Below are positions 40,676 through 49,845 of a DNA stretch of 64,000 bases, one piece after another (position 1 is the stretch's first letter; every line of letters starts with the position of its first letter). A program made the translations under genes and the position numbers. The stretch comes from Amycolatopsis echigonensis (GTDB lineage: Bacteria > Actinomycetota > Actinomycetes > Mycobacteriales > Pseudonocardiaceae), in the NCBI RefSeq assembly GCF_014174495.1, contig NZ_JACJHR010000044.1, positions 1 through 64,000 of the forward strand, read 5' to 3'. A model generated the notes under the pieces. The model did not search any database. It was not told the origin of the DNA and saw nothing but the letters and a program-made list of their open reading frames with translations.

Positions 40676-42046
40676 ATGACCGAGACGCTGGACCACGCCG
40701 CCGCCGTTGTCGCGGACGCGGTGGTGGAGGACCCGGAGGCGGGCGTCTACCGCGCGAACCGCCGGATCTTCACCGACGAGGAGATCTTCGAACTCGAGAT
40801 GAAGCACATCTTCGAGGGCAATTGGATCTACCTCGCGCACGAGAGCCAGCTGCCGAACCCCGGCGACTACTTCACCACGACGATCGGCCGCCAGCCGGTG
40901 GTGATCACTCGCGACAAGGCCGGCGAGATGCACTGCCTGATCAACGCCTGCGCGCACCGCGGCGCGATGATCTGCCGGCGCAAACGCGACAACCGCCCGA
41001 CGCTGACCTGCCCGTTCCACGGCTGGACCTTCCGCAACGACGGCAAGCTGCTCAAGGTCAAGGACCCGGACGGCGCGGGCTACCCGGAGTCGTTCGACAC
41101 CGACGGCTCCCACGACCTGACGAAGGTCGCGCGCTTCGAGTCCTACCGAGGCTTTCTGTTCGGCAGCCTCAACCCGGACGTGCTGCCGCTGACCGAGCAC
41201 CTCGGCGACGCCACGAAGGTGATCGACATGCTGGTGGACCAGTCGCCGGACGGACTTGAAGTACTGCGCGGGGCGTCCACGTACACCTACGACGGCAACT
41301 GGAAGGTCCAGGCGGAGAACGGCGCGGACGGCTACCACGTCACCGCGACGCACTGGAATTACGCGGCCACGACGGCCCGGCGCAACACCGGCGAATCGGC
41401 GAACGACACCAAGACCCTCGACGCGGGGTCGTGGGGCAAGTCCGGCGGCGGCTACTGGTCGTTCCCGCACGGCCACCTGTGCCTGTGGACCTGGGCGGGC
41501 AATCCGCAGGACCGTCCGTTGTGGCCGCGGATGGCGGAGCTGAAGGAGAAGTACGGCGACGCCAAGGGCGAGTTCATGGTGCGCGGGTCCCGGAACCTGT
41601 GCGTGTATCCCAACGTGTACCTGATGGACCAGTTCTCGACGCAGATCCGGCATTTCCGGCCGATCGCGCCGGACAAGACCGAGGTCACCATCTACTGCAT
41701 CGCGCCGAAGGGCGAAAGCGCCGAAGCGCGGGCGTGGCGGATCCGGCAGTACGAGGATTTCTTCAATGCCTCAGGCATGGCGACGCCGGACGACCTGGAG
41801 GAATTCCGGTCCTGCCAGCTCACTTTCCGCGCGACGGCCGCACCGTGGAACGACATGAGCCGTGGTGCTCAGCATTGGCTCACCGGGCCGGACGAGGTCG
41901 CTTCTTCGCTCGGCCTCGACGGTGTCGTGTCGTCCGGGCAGAAGAACGAGGACGAGGGTCTTTATCCGGTGCAGCACGGGTATTGGCAGGAAACCCTGCG
42001 CGCGGCGATCGCCCGCGAGCAGGCCGTTCGAGGAGAAGCCCGATGA
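40676..42046 (+). CDS. benA: Benzoate 1,2-dioxygenase large (alpha) subunit
   Basis: A 456-residue Rieske oxygenase alpha subunit. The Rieske [2Fe-2S] ligands are C92, H94, C112 and H115 (CAHRGAM and CPFHGW). The mononuclear iron site is D218, H221 and H226 (NGADGYHVTATHW). The C-terminal domain carries the BenA/XylX ring-binding pattern (NVYLMDQFSTQIRHFRPIAP). It converts benzoate to the cis-1,2-dihydrodiol acid with electrons from BenC. The ATG at 40676 follows GGAGGAG. Its stop overlaps the benB start (ATGA). Some XylX-type enzymes accept substituted benzoates, so the range is open. Confidence 0.95.
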   Translation: MTETLDHAAAVVADAVVEDPEAGVYRANRRIFTDEEIFELEMKHIFEGNWIYLAHESQLPNPGDYFTTTIGRQPVVITRDKAGEMHCLINACAHRGAMICRRKRDNRPTLTCPFHGWTFRNDGKLLKVKDPDGAGYPESFDTDGSHDLTKVARFESYRGFLFGSLNPDVLPLTEHLGDATKVIDMLVDQSPDGLEVLRGASTYTYDGNWKVQAENGADGYHVTATHWNYAATTARRNTGESANDTKTLDAGSWGKSGGGYWSFPHGHLCLWTWAGNPQDRPLWPRMAELKEKYGDAKGEFMVRGSRNLCVYPNVYLMDQFSTQIRHFRPIAPDKTEVTIYCIAPKGESAEARAWRIRQYEDFFNASGMATPDDLEEFRSCQLTFRATAAPWNDMSRGAQHWLTGPDEVASSLGLDGVVSSGQKNEDEGLYPVQHGYWQETLRAAIAREQAVRGEAR

Positions 42047-42552
42047 CCGCCGCCGCCGAGAAGACCATCACCCAGCACGACGTCGAGCAGTTCCTCTATC
42101 GCGAGGCGCGGTATCTGGACGACCGCGAGTTCGAGAAGTGGCTGGAGTGCTACGCCGACGATGTCGTGTACTGGATGCCTTCCTGGGGCGACGACGATCT
42201 GCTCACCGAGGATCCGCAGCGCGACATTTCGCTGATCTACTACCCGAACAAGGGCGGGCTCGAGGACCGGGTGTTCCGGATCCGCACCGAACGGTCGAGC
42301 GCGACGTCCCTTCCGGAACCCCGGACCAGCCACAACATCACGAATGTCGAGCTGATCGAACGGCACGGCGATCTGGTGGACGTGCGGTTCAACTGGCACA
42401 CGATGTACTTCCGGTACCGCACTGTCGACCCGTACTACGGGACTTCGTTCTACACCATCGATTTCTCCGGTCCTTCGCCGCTGATCCGGCGGAAGACGGT
42501 GGTGCTCAAGAACGACTACATCCATCACGTCGTCGACGTGTACCACTTCTGA
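42043..42552 (+). CDS. benB: Benzoate 1,2-dioxygenase small (beta) subunit
   Basis: A 169-residue NTF2-like beta subunit: EQFLYREARYLDDREFEKWL, VVYWMPSWGDDD, ISLIYYPNKGGLEDRVFRIR and SHNITNVELIERHGDLVDVR. It supports the alpha3-beta3 hexamer and has no catalytic site. It overlaps benA by 4 bases and precedes the BenC-type fusion gene by 12 bases, so expression should be coupled to the other ben genes. Confidence 0.95.
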   Translation: MTAAAEKTITQHDVEQFLYREARYLDDREFEKWLECYADDVVYWMPSWGDDDLLTEDPQRDISLIYYPNKGGLEDRVFRIRTERSSATSLPEPRTSHNITNVELIERHGDLVDVRFNWHTMYFRYRTVDPYYGTSFYTIDFSGPSPLIRRKTVVLKNDYIHHVVDVYHF

Positions 42553-42564
42553 GCGGAGGCGGTC

Positions 42565-45051
42565 ATGAACCACCGGATCGCTCTGTCCTTCGAGGACGGT
42601 GTCACCCGCTTCGTCACGTGCGCGCCGGATCAAACTGTCGCGGACGCGTCGTACCGGCAGCGCATCAACATTCCGCTCGATTGCCGCGACGGTGCGTGCG
42701 GAACCTGCAAGGCATTCTGCGAATCGGGGGAATACGAGGGCGGGTCTTATCTCGAAGACGCGCTGAGCGCGGACGAGGCTGAGCGTGGTTATGTGCTGCC
42801 GTGCAGTATGAAACCGAAGTCCGATCTGGTGTTGCAGATCGCGAGCACGTCGGCGGTCGCGAAGACGCAGGCCGCGGAGCATCACGGCACTCTCGTTGCG
42901 CTGGAACGGCTTTCGCCCACGACGATGTCGCTGGCGGTGGAGATCCGCGATCGGGATCGGCTCGCGTTTCTGCCGGGGCAGTATGTGAACATCACCGTTC
43001 CGGGGACCGACGTGACGCGGTCGTATTCGTTCAGCAATGCGCCCGGCGACGAGCGGCTGACTTTCCTCGTGAAGCTCACGCCCGGTGGTGTCATGTCGGA
43101 TTACCTGACCGGGCGGGCGAAATCCGGTGACGAGCTGACGTTCACCGGGCCGCACGGGAGCTTCTTCCTGCGCGAGACGGATCGTCCGGTGCTGCTGCTG
43201 GCCGGTGGCACCGGGCTCGCGCCGATTCTGTCCATTGTGCGCACTATGCGCGATTCCGGCGTGCCCAGGCCAGCGCATCTGGTGTACGGCGTGAGCACCG
43301 ACGACGACCTGGTGGAGACGGCGACGCTGGAGAAGCTCGCGGTCGACGTTCCCGGTCTGACCTGGGACTACTGCGTTTCGGATCCGGGGAGCGCCGCCCC
43401 GAACAAGGGGTACGTGACCACACTGATCCGGGACGAGCACCTGCACGGCGGCGATGTCGCGGTGTACCTGTGCGGTCCGCCGCCGATGGTGGAGGCGGTG
43501 CGGGGACACTTCGCGTCGGCCGGATTCGAGCCGACCGGCTTCTACTACGAGAAGTTCGCGCTCGCCGCGCCGGTGCGCGCACCGGAAATCCCGGTGCAGC
43601 CGGTGGCGGCGGATCCGGAACCCGAGCCGGAGCTGGAATTCGTCGCGAGCCGGGCGCTGGCCGGGCAGGAACTGTTCCCGACGGTCGACCTGGTCCCGCT
43701 GCGGGCCGGAGCGGCGTTGTCCGCGGCGGAGGAAGCGCGGGTGGCGCGCACGATCGCGGGTCAGGAAATGCTTCCGCCGGCCGACGAACCGCCGGGCGAG
43801 TACGAAATCGGCGAGGAACACCCGTCGGTGCACGAATCGGACGCGGTGTTCGAGGCAAGGCAAGCCCTCGAACTGGGCGCGCTCGAGCTGACGATCGGCC
43901 GGCTGACGTCGGGTCAGCTCGCCGGATACCGGTTGCTGGCCGAGTCGACAGTGCCCTATGTGGACGGTGACCGGTTCCTGGACGCCGCTGCCTACACCGA
44001 AACCAACGCGGCGTTCCACGACTACCTGTTCACGCTCACCGGCAACGAGCACCTCCTGCAGGCCTATCAGGCGCTCGGCGTGAAAGGCCACATGGCCGAG
44101 ACGCTGCGCAACGCGACCTGGTGCCATCCGCGCTGCACCCAAGACCACCTGGACCTGGTCGCCGCCTTCGAATCCGGAGACCGGGCGACCGCGCGACGGC
44201 TGATCGCCGAGCACGCGGAACGGTCGAAGATCACCACCCGGCGGGCGATGGGCGGCGCGGCGGCGGGTCCGAGATTCCTGTCGCCAGGACGGTTCGCGGG
44301 CAAGGTCGTGGTGGTCACCGGCGCCGCGCAGGGGATCGGCGAGGCGACGGCCCGGCGGATCGCCGCGGAGGGCGGCGCGCTGGTGCTCGCCGACCGGTCC
44401 GGCCTGGTCGGCGGCCTGGCCGACGAGCTCCCCGAGGCCGCGGCGGTGGTCGCCGACCTGGAGACGTGGCCGGGCGCGCAGGCGGTCGCGGAAGCCGCGG
44501 TGGCCCGATACGGCCGGATCGACGTGCTGGTCAACAACGTCGGCGGCGCGCTGCGGTTCAAGCCGTTCACCGAGTTCAGCCCGGACGAGATCGAAGCCGA
44601 ACTCCGCCGGTCCCTGCTCACCACCTTGCTCTCCTGCCGGGCCGCACTGCCGTCGATGGCGCAACGGGGCAGCGGGGTGATCGTGAACGTCTCGTCGGCG
44701 GCCACTCGCGGCATCCACCGGATCCCGTACTCGGCGGCGAAGGGCGGGATCAACGCGCTGACCGCGTCGCTGGCCTTCGAGTACGCCGACGCCGGCATCC
44801 GCGTGGTCGCGACCGCGCCGGGCGGCACCGAAGCGCCGCCGCGGCGGATCCCGCGCGGCGGCCCCGATCCGGTCACTGACCAGGAGCGGGAGTGGTTCCA
44901 GGCGCACATCGACCAGACTGTCGGGTCGTCATTGCTGAAGCGGTACGGCACCCTGGACGAGCAGGCCGCGGCGATCGCGTTCCTGGCCTCGGACGAGGCC
45001 TCGTACGTCACCGGCACCGTCCTGCCCGTCGCCGGGGGCGATCTCGGCTGA
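42565..45051 (+). CDS. Fused BenC reductase, FCD domain and BenD dehydrogenase
   Basis: One uninterrupted 828-residue reading frame with three enzymes' worth of domains. Residues 1-335 are BenC: plant-type [2Fe-2S] cysteines C40, C45, C48 and C80, flavin motif RSYS (152-155), GGTG (214-217) and CGPPPM (303-308). Residues about 336-420 are an acidic/Pro linker with two AGQE repeats. Residues about 425-560 match the FCD ligand-binding domain of GntR regulators: N481-x3-H485, H528 and H550 in the metal positions, but no winged helix. Residues 577-828 are BenD, a short-chain dehydrogenase (TGAAQGIG, S711, Y722, K726). It would supply electrons to BenAB and oxidise the diol to catechol. Separate benC and benD genes are not present. 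Confidence 0.93.
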   Translation: MNHRIALSFEDGVTRFVTCAPDQTVADASYRQRINIPLDCRDGACGTCKAFCESGEYEGGSYLEDALSADEAERGYVLPCSMKPKSDLVLQIASTSAVAKTQAAEHHGTLVALERLSPTTMSLAVEIRDRDRLAFLPGQYVNITVPGTDVTRSYSFSNAPGDERLTFLVKLTPGGVMSDYLTGRAKSGDELTFTGPHGSFFLRETDRPVLLLAGGTGLAPILSIVRTMRDSGVPRPAHLVYGVSTDDDLVETATLEKLAVDVPGLTWDYCVSDPGSAAPNKGYVTTLIRDEHLHGGDVAVYLCGPPPMVEAVRGHFASAGFEPTGFYYEKFALAAPVRAPEIPVQPVAADPEPEPELEFVASRALAGQELFPTVDLVPLRAGAALSAAEEARVARTIAGQEMLPPADEPPGEYEIGEEHPSVHESDAVFEARQALELGALELTIGRLTSGQLAGYRLLAESTVPYVDGDRFLDAAAYTETNAAFHDYLFTLTGNEHLLQAYQALGVKGHMAETLRNATWCHPRCTQDHLDLVAAFESGDRATARRLIAEHAERSKITTRRAMGGAAAGPRFLSPGRFAGKVVVVTGAAQGIGEATARRIAAEGGALVLADRSGLVGGLADELPEAAAVVADLETWPGAQAVAEAAVARYGRIDVLVNNVGGALRFKPFTEFSPDEIEAELRRSLLTTLLSCRAALPSMAQRGSGVIVNVSSAATRGIHRIPYSAAKGGINALTASLAFEYADAGIRVVATAPGGTEAPPRRIPRGGPDPVTDQEREWFQAHIDQTVGSSLLKRYGTLDEQAAAIAFLASDEASYVTGTVLPVAGGDLG

Positions 45052-45080
45052 CGGAGGCGTTCGGCGAAGCGGGGAGGACT

Positions 45081-47711
45081 GTGACCGGATCGGCGGAGGA
45101 GCTGGCCGGCCTGCTGTCCCGGGCGGGCCGCGCGGTACTGCTGTGCGGTCCGGCCGGATGCGGGCGCACCACGCTCGCACGGCGGGCCGCCGACGAGTTC
45201 CCCGGCCCCGTGCTCCAGGCGACCGCGGCCGAATGGGAGAGCGGCAGCGCGTTCGCCGTGCTGCGGCAGCTGTTCCCGGCGGTGTCGACGGAAGACGGCC
45301 CGCTGCCGGTCGCGGGACGGATCGCGGCGGAGCTGGTCCCGGGGACGTTGCTCGTGGTCGACGACGCACATCTGGCCGATGTGGACTCGGTGCGGACGTT
45401 GTCGTCGCTGCTGCGCCACCACCCGGCGGCGCGGGCGACAGTGCTGCTCACCGCGGGGACCGGCGATCGTCGCGCTCGCGCGGACGTTCTGGAACTGCTC
45501 GCGCGGATGTCCGACGATGAGGTGCGCGTTCCGCCGCTTGAGGCCGCGGAAGTGTCCGAAATGGCCTCAGCGCGCGGTATCGCCCTTCATCCGACGATGG
45601 CCGAACGCTTGTGCCGGCACACTCTCGGCCGGCCGCGCTACGTCGTGCAATTGCTGACCGAGGTCCCGCGTGCCACCTGGGCCCGGTTCGATCCGAATCT
45701 GCCCGCACCAGCCGCGGTCACCGCTTCGGTTCGCGAACGGATCTCTCAGCTTTCCCCTGCGGCGGAACGGTTTGTCGCGGCTGCCGCGGTGCTCGGCGCT
45801 GGTGCCGCAGTGCGGTCGGTGGCTTCGCTGGCTGATCTCGACGGCGATCCGTTGCCGGTGCTGGACGAGGCGTGCGCGGCGCGGCTGGTCGAACTCGCGC
45901 CGCGCGGGCTCGCCGAGGTGGGACCGCCGGATCCGATGGTTCGCGCGGCCGTGCTCGCCGGACTGGGGCCGGAGCGACGCTCGAAGCTTCAGCGGCGGGC
46001 GGCGGTGCTGGTCGAGGATCCGGCGCGGAGCCTGCGGCTGCTGGTCGCGGCCAGTCCGGTGCCGGATGCCAGTGTCGCGGATCGGCTTGACGCGCTGGCG
46101 GTCGAGCGCGCTGCGGCGGGGGCGTGGGGGACGGCCGCGGTGCTGCTCAACGATGCCGGGCGGCTCACTGAAGACGCTGAGCTGCGGCAGGCCCGGATCA
46201 CCCGGGCTGTCGATGCGTTGATCGGTGCGGGCGATGTGTTCCGGGCTGCTGCGCTTGCCCCGGAAGTCGAGAGTGTGCGCGAGACGCCGTTGCGGGACGC
46301 GGTGCTCGGTTACCTCGCGGTGGTGCGCGGCCGGGCCGCTGAAGCTGGCGGACGGCTGAGCCGGGCCTGGGACATCGTCAACGCGTCGAGGGATCCGGAG
46401 ACGGCGGCGTTGATCTGTCAACGGTATGTGCTTGACGCGCTTTGCCGGTACTCCGCGGAGGATCTCGTGCGGTGGGCGGACCGGGCGATCGAGCTGGCTG
46501 TGCCGGAGACTCCGGCGGCGGTGGAAGCTGCGGCGATCCGGGGGCTCGGGCTCGCTGCTTCGGGCCGGGCCAAGCAGGCGCGGCGGGATTACGCGCAGCT
46601 GGCCGAACGGATTCGCCATGGTGCGCAGGCGCAGCGCGTGGTGATGGCACGGGGATGGCTGAATCTGCTCACCGATCGGATCGACGACGCCCGCGTGGAT
46701 TTGGAAAGTGCGGTGCCCACTAGCTATTTGGGCGGGTCGGCACGGATTTCCTTGTGGGCACAAGCGTGGCTGGCGCGGACGTTGTTCCTGAGCGGGGAAT
46801 GGGACGACGCGTTGCGGGTGGTTCGGGAAGCGCTCGTGCTGGTGGACCGGACCGGGATTGTGCTTACCGCGCCGTTGCTGCAGTGGACTTCGGCCGCGGT
46901 GCATGCGCTGCGCGGGGATCAGGCGCGAGCGGAAGAGGCGTTGCTGGCTTGTGCTTCGGGACCGCAGGATTACGAGATCATGCGGGTTCCCGCGTTGCTG
47001 GCCCGGGCGCAGGTCGCGGAGGCTGCCGCTGATTCCGCTGGGGTGTTGCGGGCGTTGCATCCGCTGACGCGGCTGTCGTTGCCGGCTTCGGTGGACGAGC
47101 CTGGGCATTGGCCTTGGCATGACCTGTACGCGCATGCCTTGGTCCTTAGTGGACGGACCGAGGAGGCGGATGCGTTTCTGGCTCCGCATGAACGGGCCGC
47201 GGGGAAACGGGAGCACCTTTCGGCCCGGGCTCGGCTGGCGGCTGCCCGGGGGCGGTTGCTGGGGGCGCGGAACGATCATGTCGGAGCGGTGGCGGCGTTT
47301 GATGCCGCGGTGGAGATGATCGCGGGCTTGCCGTTGCGGTATGACCAGGCTCGGATCGCGTTCGCGTATGGACAGACGTTGCGGCGGTTGGGGCGGCGGG
47401 CTCGGGCGGATACGCAGCTGGGTATCGCTCGGGACGGGTTCGCTTCGATGGGGGCGGTGACTTATGTGGCCCGGTGTGAGCGGGAATTGCGGGCCGGGGG
47501 CGTGCATGTGCCGCGGAGCGGGGTGGATCTGCTGACGCCGCAGGAGGAGGCGGTGGCGCGGATGGTGGCTCAGGGGCGGTCTAACCGGGAAGTGGCCGCG
47601 GAGTTGTTTTTGTCGGTGAAGACCGTGCAGTACCACTTGACGCGGATTTACGCGAAGTTGGGGATTCGGGGCCGGACCGAGTTGGCGGTGTTGCGGTCCG
47701 GGGAGGAATGA
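45081..47711 (+). CDS. benR: LuxR family (LAL-type) regulator, BenR-like
   Basis: An 876-residue large ATP-binding LuxR regulator. The N-terminal AAA domain has a Walker-A-like CGPAGCGRTTLA (Arg in place of the usual Lys), a Walker B LLVVDDAHLAD, then a long TPR-like helical region, and a C-terminal LuxR helix-turn-helix (LTPQEEAVARMVAQGRSNRE, KTVQYHLTRIYAKLGIRGRT). In Corynebacterium a LuxR-type BenR encoded after benABCD activates that operon; position and architecture match here. The GTG at 45081 is used because GGGGAGG stands 4 bases upstream. It is 29 bases after the fusion gene and followed by a terminator. Confidence 0.88.
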   Translation: MTGSAEELAGLLSRAGRAVLLCGPAGCGRTTLARRAADEFPGPVLQATAAEWESGSAFAVLRQLFPAVSTEDGPLPVAGRIAAELVPGTLLVVDDAHLADVDSVRTLSSLLRHHPAARATVLLTAGTGDRRARADVLELLARMSDDEVRVPPLEAAEVSEMASARGIALHPTMAERLCRHTLGRPRYVVQLLTEVPRATWARFDPNLPAPAAVTASVRERISQLSPAAERFVAAAAVLGAGAAVRSVASLADLDGDPLPVLDEACAARLVELAPRGLAEVGPPDPMVRAAVLAGLGPERRSKLQRRAAVLVEDPARSLRLLVAASPVPDASVADRLDALAVERAAAGAWGTAAVLLNDAGRLTEDAELRQARITRAVDALIGAGDVFRAAALAPEVESVRETPLRDAVLGYLAVVRGRAAEAGGRLSRAWDIVNASRDPETAALICQRYVLDALCRYSAEDLVRWADRAIELAVPETPAAVEAAAIRGLGLAASGRAKQARRDYAQLAERIRHGAQAQRVVMARGWLNLLTDRIDDARVDLESAVPTSYLGGSARISLWAQAWLARTLFLSGEWDDALRVVREALVLVDRTGIVLTAPLLQWTSAAVHALRGDQARAEEALLACASGPQDYEIMRVPALLARAQVAEAAADSAGVLRALHPLTRLSLPASVDEPGHWPWHDLYAHALVLSGRTEEADAFLAPHERAAGKREHLSARARLAAARGRLLGARNDHVGAVAAFDAAVEMIAGLPLRYDQARIAFAYGQTLRRLGRRARADTQLGIARDGFASMGAVTYVARCERELRAGGVHVPRSGVDLLTPQEEAVARMVAQGRSNREVAAELFLSVKTVQYHLTRIYAKLGIRGRTELAVLRSGEE

Positions 47712-47747
47712 GGCGAAGGCCTCCTCGCCGCGATGGCAAGGAGGCCT
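47712..47747. terminator. Terminator after benR
   Basis: A 12-bp inverted repeat (CGAAGGCCTCCT and AGGAGGCCTTCG) with a 13-base loop directly after the benR stop codon ends the ben operon. It also faces the 3' end of the convergent lipoprotein gene. Confidence 0.8.
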
Positions 47748-47781
47748 TCGTGCGTCCACTATGGATTCAGCACACGCGGCG

Positions 47782-48543
47782 TCAACGGCACTTCGCGGTT
47801 TCGACGATCGACACTCCGCCGACCGTGCTGCCGTCGGCGGCCGGGGCGAATTCGAAGCGCCAGCCCGGCTTTTCCGCGATGGGCAGCTCGAACCGTCCGG
47901 CCGCGCCGGGCTTCAAGCCGCGCGCGTCGTACGCCTTGTGCAGGTCGGCCAGCGAGGATCCGGCGCCGATGCCCTCCGCGGTCTTGGCCCCGGGCGGAGC
48001 GCCCAGCTCGTGCAGGCCGTTCTTGCCGAACGAGGCGCCACCGGCCGCGGCGAACGCCTTGTCCCGCTCCTCTCGCTTGCCTGCCAGGCCGACACTCGCC
48101 TGCGCCGCGTCTGCCGCCAGTTGCGCGGCTTCCGCGTCCTGGGCGGCGGCTTGGGCAAGCTCGGCGGCGGACTTGCCGGAAGGGCGCTTCGCGGCCTGGT
48201 CCGCCGCGTCCGCCTTGGCGTTGAGGTCGTCGGCCTTGCGCTGCGCCTCGGCCTCGGCAGCGAGCCGGGCCGGGTCCGGCGCGGCCCCGCCCTGCCAGCT
48301 CAGGTCCGTGCAGCCGTCCAGCACGGACACCGGCGCGGTGGCGAGTTTTCCGGTGGCGAGCGCCGCTTCCTTGGCCATCCCCGGGGCGATGCCGCGGTAA
48401 CCGGCCGCGCCGAAGACCTCGGCGGGGGCGGCGGAGGTCGCGGCCGGTGCCGCGGCGGTTTCCGCCGAACACGCCGCCAGCGCGGCAACCGCGGCGATCG
48501 CCGCGGCCGAGCGGCCGATGGGCAGGACAGAACTCTTGTGCAT
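47782..48543 (-). CDS. Secreted lipoprotein with Ala-rich coiled region
   Basis: A 253-residue lipoprotein: basic N-terminus, hydrophobic segment and lipobox LAAC (Cys25), then an Ala/Thr/Pro-rich tether. Residues about 90-165 are Ala/Lys/Glu/Asp/Gln-rich with heptad-like spacing (a likely coiled coil). A C-terminal region has 'DLHKAYDARGLKPGAAGRFE' and 'PGWRFEFAPAADGSTVGGVS', ending VETAKCR. Two further cysteines (DGCTD and the last one) may form a disulfide. I do not recognise a family. It is transcribed alone, convergent with benR; its 5' side has a strong hairpin at 48656-48692. Confidence 0.7.
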   Translation of the reverse strand: MHKSSVLPIGRSAAAIAAVAALAACSAETAAAPAATSAAPAEVFGAAGYRGIAPGMAKEAALATGKLATAPVSVLDGCTDLSWQGGAAPDPARLAAEAEAQRKADDLNAKADAADQAAKRPSGKSAAELAQAAAQDAEAAQLAADAAQASVGLAGKREERDKAFAAAGGASFGKNGLHELGAPPGAKTAEGIGAGSSLADLHKAYDARGLKPGAAGRFELPIAEKPGWRFEFAPAADGSTVGGVSIVETAKCR

Positions 48544-48654
48544 CTGATTCCCCTCGTACCAGACCCGGTGTGCCGGGTCGTCGTTCCCGGTGCACCGAGA
48601 TATCGATCAACTTACCGGCGGGGACCACCGGATTTCCCCGGCTCTTCCGGGATC

Positions 48655-48692
48655 GGAGCTGGGAAGGGCTCCTTGCGGGAATCGGATTCCCG
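48655..48692. terminator. 18-bp perfect hairpin terminator
   Basis: GGGCTCCTTGCGGGAATC and its exact complement are separated by a single G. It lies between the DUF5829-like gene end (48716) and the lipoprotein gene start (48543), both leftward, so it most likely terminates the DUF5829-like message. Confidence 0.85.
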
Positions 48693-48715
48693 CAAGGAGC
48701 CCTCCACGAATGGGA

Positions 48716-49633
48716 TCAGCTGCGAATACTGAAAGTCCACCGCGCGTGCGCGCCGGGACCGACGACGAGCGTCGAGTGGCCCAGTTGTTCGACGTGCCTC
48801 GTTCCGGTGGGGTGATTGAGGGCCAGGTCGATCTGGCGCAGGCCGACCTGGTCCGCAGGGACGGCGTCGAAGCGGATCGTGGTCATGCCGTCGGACGCGA
48901 GGGCGCCGGTGGGGAGCTCGCACACCGTCATTCCTCCGGCGCGCAGCAGCGGCAGCGTGTTGCCGAGGTCGCGTGCGGTGATGCCCAGGCGGATGCCGGT
49001 GACGTCGCGCATCTGGTGGTCGCGGTAGTCGTCGGGCAGGTACCGGTTGCGGCTGACGTCGCCGGGGTACTGCGCGGGACCGGTGTTGCTGCGCGGGTCG
49101 GCGAAGTACTCCGCGCGGTATTCCATGCCCCAGGCGCCGAAGGTGTCGTACTGGTCGGTGGTTTGGACCCCGTCGAACCACGGTACCGGCTTGCCGTCGC
49201 CGAAATCGCGGGTTTGCAGGAATTCCACCGGGTTCGCGATGCCCGCGTCGCGCAGGTGCTGGACCACTGTGGACAGCTGGCCGGTGTGTTCGACCGAGAC
49301 TCCCAGACCCGCCGAACCGAGGTCGCCGTCCTTGCCGGGGACGTCGCCGACACCGAACAGTTCCAGGTAGGTTTCCCGGCCCATCAGGTAACGGCCGGTC
49401 CATTTTTCGCCGCCTGCGCCGGTCGTGGTGCGGACCTGGAAGTTCGCGAAGTCCTTGAGGTAAGCCGAATGCTCGATGGCGTCGGCGGTCTCGCGGTCCA
49501 GGACGCCGTAGGAGTGGTTGAAGTGCAGCAGGTCCGGTTCGTCCGCCTGGGCGGTGGCGGCGCCGGTCGCGGCCAGGGCGAGGAGCACGGCCAGGAGCTG
49601 GAGGATCGTCCGGGTTCTTCGAGGTGTCGACAT
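48716..49633 (-). CDS. Secreted DUF5829-like protein
   Basis: A 305-residue exported protein: signal peptide MSTPRRTRTILQLLAVLLAL, cleavage near ATAQADEPD. The mature part begins LLHFNHSYGVLDRETADAIE and contains 'TGRYLMGRETYLELFGVGD' and 'WGMEYRAEYFADP', matching the DUF5829 family of actinomycete secreted proteins. The repeated pattern HFNH...T and LELFG resembles a vicinal-oxygen-chelate-like domain, which fits no known activity. It is a single gene with its own terminator. Its 5' side faces the divergent muramidase gene across 212 bases that hold no other gene. Confidence 0.75.
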   Translation of the reverse strand: MSTPRRTRTILQLLAVLLALAATGAATAQADEPDLLHFNHSYGVLDRETADAIEHSAYLKDFANFQVRTTTGAGGEKWTGRYLMGRETYLELFGVGDVPGKDGDLGSAGLGVSVEHTGQLSTVVQHLRDAGIANPVEFLQTRDFGDGKPVPWFDGVQTTDQYDTFGAWGMEYRAEYFADPRSNTGPAQYPGDVSRNRYLPDDYRDHQMRDVTGIRLGITARDLGNTLPLLRAGGMTVCELPTGALASDGMTTIRFDAVPADQVGLRQIDLALNHPTGTRHVEQLGHSTLVVGPGAHARWTFSIRS

Positions 49634-49845
49634 GGCGCAGGAGAGTAAGGCGAGCGCGGCGGGCCGGCGGCGTTTTCGGGGAACTCGACCGCAACGGCCT
49701 ACTGAGAATGTCTTTCTCGTTGCCCGGTCAAGTGGAAATTAGTTCACTTGGAGCAGTGACAGTGCATCACATTTAGTAACAGAATCAGGTCCTCGTGCCA
49801 CCTGATCGGGTGGCATGTCGCGAGGGCATCCGAAAGGACCTGTCA

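Noticed and set aside
42990..44300. FCD segment taken as a separate GntR regulator gene
   Set aside because: There is no winged-helix domain, no stop codon before it and no internal start with a ribosome site; the reading frame runs unbroken from the reductase to the dehydrogenase.
41962..44907. 981-codon minus-strand frame opposite benA/benB/fusion gene
   Set aside because: It is an artefact of high GC on the complementary strand of well-supported ben genes; no start site or family.
45567..47759. 730-codon minus-strand frame opposite benR
   Set aside because: Pro/Arg/Gln-rich antisense frame without homology; the LuxR gene on the other strand has clear domains and a ribosome site.
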